Program-made: the position numbers and the translations under genes
Source: CAG-411 sp045124315
GTDB lineage: Bacteria > Bacillota > Clostridia > Lachnospirales > Lachnospiraceae
Reading direction: 5' to 3'
Length of the DNA stretch: 16,777 nt
Assembly: GCA_045124315.1 (NCBI GenBank)
Contig: JBGVLO010000163.1
Coordinates: 1 to 16,777, forward strand
Shown: positions 13,450-16,777 of the stretch, piece after piece
Layout of the letters: every line of letters begins with the position of its first letter
How positions within the stretch are numbered: the stretch's first letter is position 1
The notes under the pieces: generated by a model
Database searches by the model: none
What the model was told of the DNA's origin: nothing
Seen by the model: the letters and a program-made list of their open reading frames with translations, nothing else

Positions 13450-15024
13450 TTGGAAAAAGAAATGATTATCGTACTGGATTTTGGTGGCCAGTATAACCAA
13501 TTAGTAGCACGTCGTGTCCGTGAGTGTAACGTATATTGTGAGATATACTCTTACCGCATGGATATCGAAAAAATTAAAGAGATGAATCCAAAGGGAATTA
13601 TTTTAACAGGTGGACCAAACAGCTGTTATGAACCAGATTCCCCTACGTATTCCAAAGAGTTGTTTGAACTTGGAATTCCGGTACTTGGACTTTGCTATGG
13701 TGCACAGCTTATGATGCATGTATTAGGTGGGAAAGTGATCACTCCGGAAGTGGGAGAGTATGGTAAGACGGATATTACGTATACAGAGAATGCAGTTCTG
13801 TTTCAGGATATGCCAAAGCAGTCTGTATGCTGGATGAGCCATTTTGACAGGATTTCTGAAGCAGCACCTGGATTTGAAGTGACTGCTTCCACTGCAGATT
13901 GTCCAATTGCGGCTACACAGAATGTAGATAAGAAATTATATGCGATTCAGTTCCATCCAGAGGTGCTTCATACCCAGAACGGAACACAGATGATTGATAA
14001 CTTTGTAAAGAAAGTTTGTGGATGTGAAGGAACTTGGAGAATGGATTCTTTTGTAGAGAATACCATTAAAGAAGTTCGTGAAAAGGTTGGAGATGGCAAG
14101 GTGCTTCTTGCACTTTCCGGTGGAGTGGATTCTTCTGTACTTGCAGCATTGCTTGCGAAAGCAATTGGACCACAGCTTACCTGTGTATTTGTGGATCATG
14201 GTCTTCTTCGTAAGAATGAGGGTGATGAGGTAGAAGGTATATTTGGTGAGAATGGTGAGTTTGACATTCATTTTGTTCGTGTCAATGCACAGGAGAGATA
14301 TTATGAAAAACTTGCCGGAGTAACAGAGCCAGAGGCAAAGAGAAAGATTATCGGAGAGGAATTTATCCGTGTATTTGAGGAGGAAGCCAAGAAGATTGGT
14401 GCAGTAGATTTCCTTGCACAGGGAACGATTTACCCGGATGTGGTTGAATCTGGTCTTGGTGGAGAATCCGCTGTAATCAAGTCACACCACAATGTAGGTG
14501 GACTTCCTGATTGCGTAGATTTTAAGGATATTGTTGAGCCACTTCGCAACTTGTTTAAAGATGAAGTGCGTAAGGTAGGATTGGAACTTGGACTTCCAGA
14601 ATACTTAGTATACCGTCAGCCATTCCCTGGTCCGGGGCTTGGTATCCGTATCATTGGCGAAGTTACCGCTGAGAAGGTACGCATCGTACAGGATGCAGAC
14701 GCGATTTATCGTGAGGAAGTGGACAAGGTAGCAGCAGAGTACAAGAAAGCAAATGGCGTAGAAGCACCATGGATGCCAAACCAGTATTTTGCTGCACTTA
14801 CCAATATGAGATCAGTTGGTGTTATGGGCGATGAGAGAACCTATGACTATGCGGTTGCGGTTCGTGCAGTCCGCACCGTAGATTTTATGACTGCTGAGGC
14901 AGCAGAGATACCATTTGAAGTGTTACAGACAGTGATGAGTAGAATTATCAATGAGGTGAAAGGTGTCAATCGAGTGTTCTATGATTTGACAAGTAAGCCA
15001 CCTGGAACGATTGAGTTTGAATAG
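13450..15024 (+). CDS. guaA: GMP synthase (glutamine-hydrolysing)
   Basis: This enzyme converts XMP, ATP and glutamine to GMP, the last step of guanine nucleotide synthesis. The N-terminal class I amidotransferase domain has LTGGPNSCY near 52-60, nucleophile Cys82 in GLCYGAQL, and His169/Glu171 in FHPEV. The ATP pyrophosphatase domain begins near 200 with P-loop SGGVDSS at 223-229. The dimerisation domain carries RQPFPGPGLGIRI and ends SKPPGTIEFE. The full 524 residues are normal. The start is TTG at 13450, since AGGAGG (13436-13441) lies 8 bases upstream; the ATG at 13462 would be too far. The 3' end is a well-known integration site for genomic islands in Firmicutes, and an integrase gene lies immediately downstream here. 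The reading frame is nevertheless intact. Confidence 0.98.
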   Translation: MEKEMIIVLDFGGQYNQLVARRVRECNVYCEIYSYRMDIEKIKEMNPKGIILTGGPNSCYEPDSPTYSKELFELGIPVLGLCYGAQLMMHVLGGKVITPEVGEYGKTDITYTENAVLFQDMPKQSVCWMSHFDRISEAAPGFEVTASTADCPIAATQNVDKKLYAIQFHPEVLHTQNGTQMIDNFVKKVCGCEGTWRMDSFVENTIKEVREKVGDGKVLLALSGGVDSSVLAALLAKAIGPQLTCVFVDHGLLRKNEGDEVEGIFGENGEFDIHFVRVNAQERYYEKLAGVTEPEAKRKIIGEEFIRVFEEEAKKIGAVDFLAQGTIYPDVVESGLGGESAVIKSHHNVGGLPDCVDFKDIVEPLRNLFKDEVRKVGLELGLPEYLVYRQPFPGPGLGIRIIGEVTAEKVRIVQDADAIYREEVDKVAAEYKKANGVEAPWMPNQYFAALTNMRSVGVMGDERTYDYAVAVRAVRTVDFMTAEAAEIPFEVLQTVMSRIINEVKGVNRVFYDLTSKPPGTIEFE

Positions 15025-15031
15025 TAGCCAT

Positions 15032-15070
15032 AAGTCTTGGAACCCGCTAAACAAGCGGCTTCCGAGACTT
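15032..15070 (+). terminator. Rho-independent terminator of guaA
   Basis: AAGTCTTGGAACCCGCT (15032-15048) pairs with AAGCGGCTTCCGAGACTT (15053-15070) across a 4-base loop, with small imperfections. It is followed by TTCTTTTT. It starts 8 bases after the guaA stop. Confidence 0.85.
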
Positions 15071-15082
15071 TTCTTTTTGCTC

Positions 15083-15101
15083 TGCTACTATTTTGCTACT
15101 A
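15083..15101. repeat. Tandem TGCTACTA repeats, candidate integrase arm-type sites
   Basis: TGCTACTA occurs at 15083-15090 and again at 15094-15101, an 11-base period, between the guaA terminator and the integrase end. Short direct repeats beside an attachment site are typical of the arm-binding sites used by tyrosine integrases with an N-terminal arm-binding domain. Confidence 0.4.
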
Positions 15102-15152
15102 ACCGTAACTACTCTATTTCACACCGTTTTGGTGGTAATTTAATGAATGATG

Positions 15153-15177
15153 ATTTTGCAGATATTGTCTGCAAAAT
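15153..15177 (-). terminator. Hairpin at the end of the integrase gene
   Basis: ATTTTGCAGA (15153-15162) and TCTGCAAAAT (15168-15177) pair perfectly over 10 bases across a 5-base loop, one base past the integrase stop. Both arms carry T/A runs, so it can terminate in either direction. Confidence 0.6.
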
Positions 15178-15178
15178 G

Positions 15179-16441
15179 CTAAATAACTTTTCTTTGAGGC
15201 ATCGGGATTACTTTTCCGGATGTTGGTTCTTTTGGCATGGGACCATATGGAAGTCCTGCATTGGTGTATGCTGTATCCGGAGTAACTGAATCACTTGCCA
15301 TGTTACCATCATAGGAAATTCCCATAGTTTCGAGCAATGGATTTCCCATCGGCGGCTCCGGTGTCGGTGTAACATCAGCTGTTGCTGCAAGTTGTTCCAA
15401 ATTGCTGACAAGCTCCTGTTGTTTATGTGGAAACAGATGGGAGTAAGTATTCAATGTTGTGGATACTTTTTCATGCCCAAGTCTGTCTGCAAGGATTAGA
15501 GCATCACATCCCTGATTGATAAGTAAACTGGCGTGCGAGTGGCGAATATCATGGATGCGAATCCGTTTCACACCGGTTGCCTTACAGCCTCTTGCCATCT
15601 CATGTGAGAGATAGGATTTGGTAATAGGGAATAGCCTCTCGTTCGGAGCAAGCATATAGCGGGAAGTTATATACTCCTGCAATTCCTGACACAGAAAATC
15701 CGGAATTGGAACTTTTCGCTTGCTTTTTCTTGTCTTTGGAGTGGTAATGATATCTTCTCCGTGAAGACGCTGATAGGTTTTGTTAATATCGATCTGTTTT
15801 GCAGCGAGGTCGATATCGGCAGCAGTAAGTGCCAAAAGTTCCCCTTCACGCATCCCGGTCCAGTACAGTACCTGAAAGCAGATATAGGATAGAGGCTTGT
15901 CCTTAATGCCCTCACGAAAAGCAATGTACTCATCGTAAGTCCAGTAATCCATTTCCTCTGCCTTTGCCTGTCCGATACTTCCAGCCTGACCGCATGGATT
16001 TGTGTTTAAATCGTAACAACGTTTGGCATAGTTGATCATGCAGGTAAGCTGATTGTTGATGGTTTTCAGGTACGTTTTTGAATATCCTTTTGGGGAATTC
16101 ATCAACTGATTCTGCCATCTTCTCACATCAGAAGCTTTGATTTCGTTGATTGGCTTCTTGCCAAAGAAAGGCAGGATGTGAGTTTCACAAATATGCTTCT
16201 TGGTCAGGATGGTTGACTGCTTCAAGCGGGCGGTCATATCCTCCATATAAAGTTCGTAGAGATTTTGGAAAGTCATATCCGGGTTGGCAGACTGCTTTTC
16301 AAGAAAATCCCTTTCATAAGCCAAAGCTTCCTTTTTGGTGGCGAAGCCTCTTTTCCACTTTTGTCGGTTGTTGCCCTGCCAGTCCGTATAATAGAACTTG
16401 CAGAAGCATTTACCAGTCTTTTTATCTTTGTAAGCTGGCAT
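15179..16441 (-). CDS. int: Tyrosine recombinase (integrase) of a mobile element
   Basis: This is a site-specific recombinase of the Tn916/phage-integrase type. The N-terminal MPAYKDKKTGKCFCKFYYTD segment is an AP2-like arm-binding domain, followed by the SAM-like core-binding domain (about 55-145). The catalytic domain carries Arg198 in TGMREGEL, a basic strand near 236-245 with the catalytic lysine, His297 and Arg300 in IHDIRHSHASL, His323 in LGHEKVSTT and the nucleophile Tyr333 in LNTYSHLF. All catalytic residues are present, so it should be active. The start at 16441 is preferred because AAAGGAG lies 9 bases before it; a start at 16450 would touch the ribosome site. After Tyr333 comes an unusual extension of about 65 residues rich in Pro, Thr and Gly. 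No excisionase gene is seen between it and the next gene. Confidence 0.93.
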   Translation of the reverse strand: MPAYKDKKTGKCFCKFYYTDWQGNNRQKWKRGFATKKEALAYERDFLEKQSANPDMTFQNLYELYMEDMTARLKQSTILTKKHICETHILPFFGKKPINEIKASDVRRWQNQLMNSPKGYSKTYLKTINNQLTCMINYAKRCYDLNTNPCGQAGSIGQAKAEEMDYWTYDEYIAFREGIKDKPLSYICFQVLYWTGMREGELLALTAADIDLAAKQIDINKTYQRLHGEDIITTPKTRKSKRKVPIPDFLCQELQEYITSRYMLAPNERLFPITKSYLSHEMARGCKATGVKRIRIHDIRHSHASLLINQGCDALILADRLGHEKVSTTLNTYSHLFPHKQQELVSNLEQLAATADVTPTPEPPMGNPLLETMGISYDGNMASDSVTPDTAYTNAGLPYGPMPKEPTSGKVIPMPQRKVI

Positions 16442-16472
16442 AAACATCATCTCCTTTGTGAATTGTAAGTAT

Positions 16473-16573
16473 CTTTAGAATTGTCCGAAAATCTTGCATC
16501 GGATATTGTTCTAAAGCAGAACCGCATAATGCGGTATGTATCGCACCAGCTTGAAAAATCAAGTTATGGGTGC
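16473..16573 (-). promoter_or_regulatory. Three successive hairpins in the leader upstream of int
   Basis: CTTTAGAA at 16473-16480 pairs with TTCTAAAG at 16509-16516, extended by GTCCG/CGGAT. ACCGCAT and ATGCGGT overlap in a palindrome at 16521-16535. GCACC at 16543-16547 pairs with GGGTGC at 16568-16573 outside a CTTGA/TCAAG stem (16550-16563). They fill the gap between int and the upstream gene. They could be a terminator of that gene, an attenuator of int, or recombinase/excisionase binding sites. Confidence 0.4.
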
Positions 16574-16627
16574 ATGTTTCCAAAGGCTATGATATAATCT
16601 ACATTTTTGCAAATATTATTGAGGTTT

Positions 16628-16777
16628 TTAGTTATCCTCTTCTTTGGTAGAAACAATCTGAATGGTTGAATAATCGGGTTTCTTTTTTGCTCCCTTGCTC
16701 TTTTTTGCTTTTTCTCTCTGTGAACTGAAATCAGAGAAGAAGCTGTCAGAGTAATATTCCAAAGTTTCTCTTTTCCA
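16628..16777 (-). CDS. 3' end of an unidentified mobile-element protein (partial)
   Basis: Only the last 49 residues are in the window; the gene continues beyond the right edge. The segment starts WKRETLEYYSDSFFSDFSS, then has a lysine-rich stretch (REKAKKSKGAKKK) and ends IQIVSTKEEDN. The frame is open without interruption, and codon use fits a real gene. A basic, low-complexity C-terminal tail is common in relaxases, replication initiators and other DNA-handling proteins of integrative elements, but this fragment is too short to assign. It lies upstream of int on the same strand, separated by about 186 bases with hairpins. Confidence 0.6.
   Translation of the reverse strand, partial: WKRETLEYYSDSFFSDFSSQREKAKKSKGAKKKPDYSTIQIVSTKEEDN

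Larger units (their letters stand above)
15025..16777. mobile_element. Left end of a genomic island inserted at the guaA 3' end
   Basis: Immediately past guaA comes a tyrosine integrase facing the guaA end, then another minus-strand gene running off the window. Integrase genes pointing at the guaA 3' end mark guaA-associated islands in Firmicutes. By eye the integrase is richer in G and C than the pdx-to-relQ genes. The exact core site cannot be set without the other end, but it should repeat a few bases of the guaA tail (about 14995-15025). The guaA terminator at 15032-15070 may therefore be chromosomal or island-borne. Confidence 0.6.

Noticed and set aside
15103..15113. GTAACTACTC beside the att region as another repeat-family end
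   Set aside because: Only GTAACT matches the family and no partner end or duplication is nearby.
15011..15289. A 92-codon plus-strand open frame spanning the guaA end and the integrase 3' end
   Set aside because: It overlaps the last guaA codons out of frame, runs through a terminator and continues antisense to the integrase; its sequence is not protein-like.

Overview
The window reads as chromosome of a low-GC, anaerobic Gram-positive of the Clostridia, most likely a gut Lachnospiraceae. This rests on AT-rich codon use, strong AGGAGG ribosome sites, TTG/GTG starts, a RelQ-type alarmone synthetase, and Clostridia-style families (DUF6320, DUF4234, DUF2752, DegV). No rRNA, tRNA or CRISPR was seen. 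The right edge is the start of an integrated element.

Layout. Bases 1-338 hold a probable decayed gene tail. 417-1849 is pdxS-pdxT, making pyridoxal 5'-phosphate. 2039-6032 is a plus-strand run: an HSL-family alpha/beta hydrolase, an alcohol-acetyltransferase/condensation-fold protein, a zinc-ribbon membrane protein (DUF6320) and a DegV lipid-binding protein; the first three look like one operon, possibly for acyl transfer and ester turnover. 6386-7153 holds two small membrane proteins (DUF4234, DUF2752). 7448-9232 is a fused homocysteine S-methyltransferase/methylenetetrahydrofolate reductase. Converging on it from the minus strand is cysD-cysNC (12193 to 9466), which activates sulfate to APS and PAPS. 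12532-13188 is relQ and 13450-15024 is guaA, so a (p)ppGpp synthase and the last GMP-forming enzyme are neighbours. Beyond guaA lies a minus-strand tyrosine integrase and the 3' end of another element gene. This is the typical arrangement of a genomic island at the guaA 3' end.

The most striking signal is a family of short non-coding elements scattered between genes. They have inverted ends of the form GTWACWRTTCA. Two copies are flanked by perfect 8-bp direct repeats: a 193-bp copy at 6080-6272 that can fold as a three-way junction (flanks AAAAAATC), and a 30-bp near-pure palindrome at 5030-5059 (flanks TAGGGATA). Two more copies (2982-3043, 13203-13232) have flanks matching at 7 of 8 bases. 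Further eroded ends occur near 7329, 9260, 9359, 12361 and 13243. Ends beginning GTAA plus 8-bp target duplications recall the IS66 family, so these may be miniature elements mobilised by an IS66-like transposase. No transposase is present in this window.
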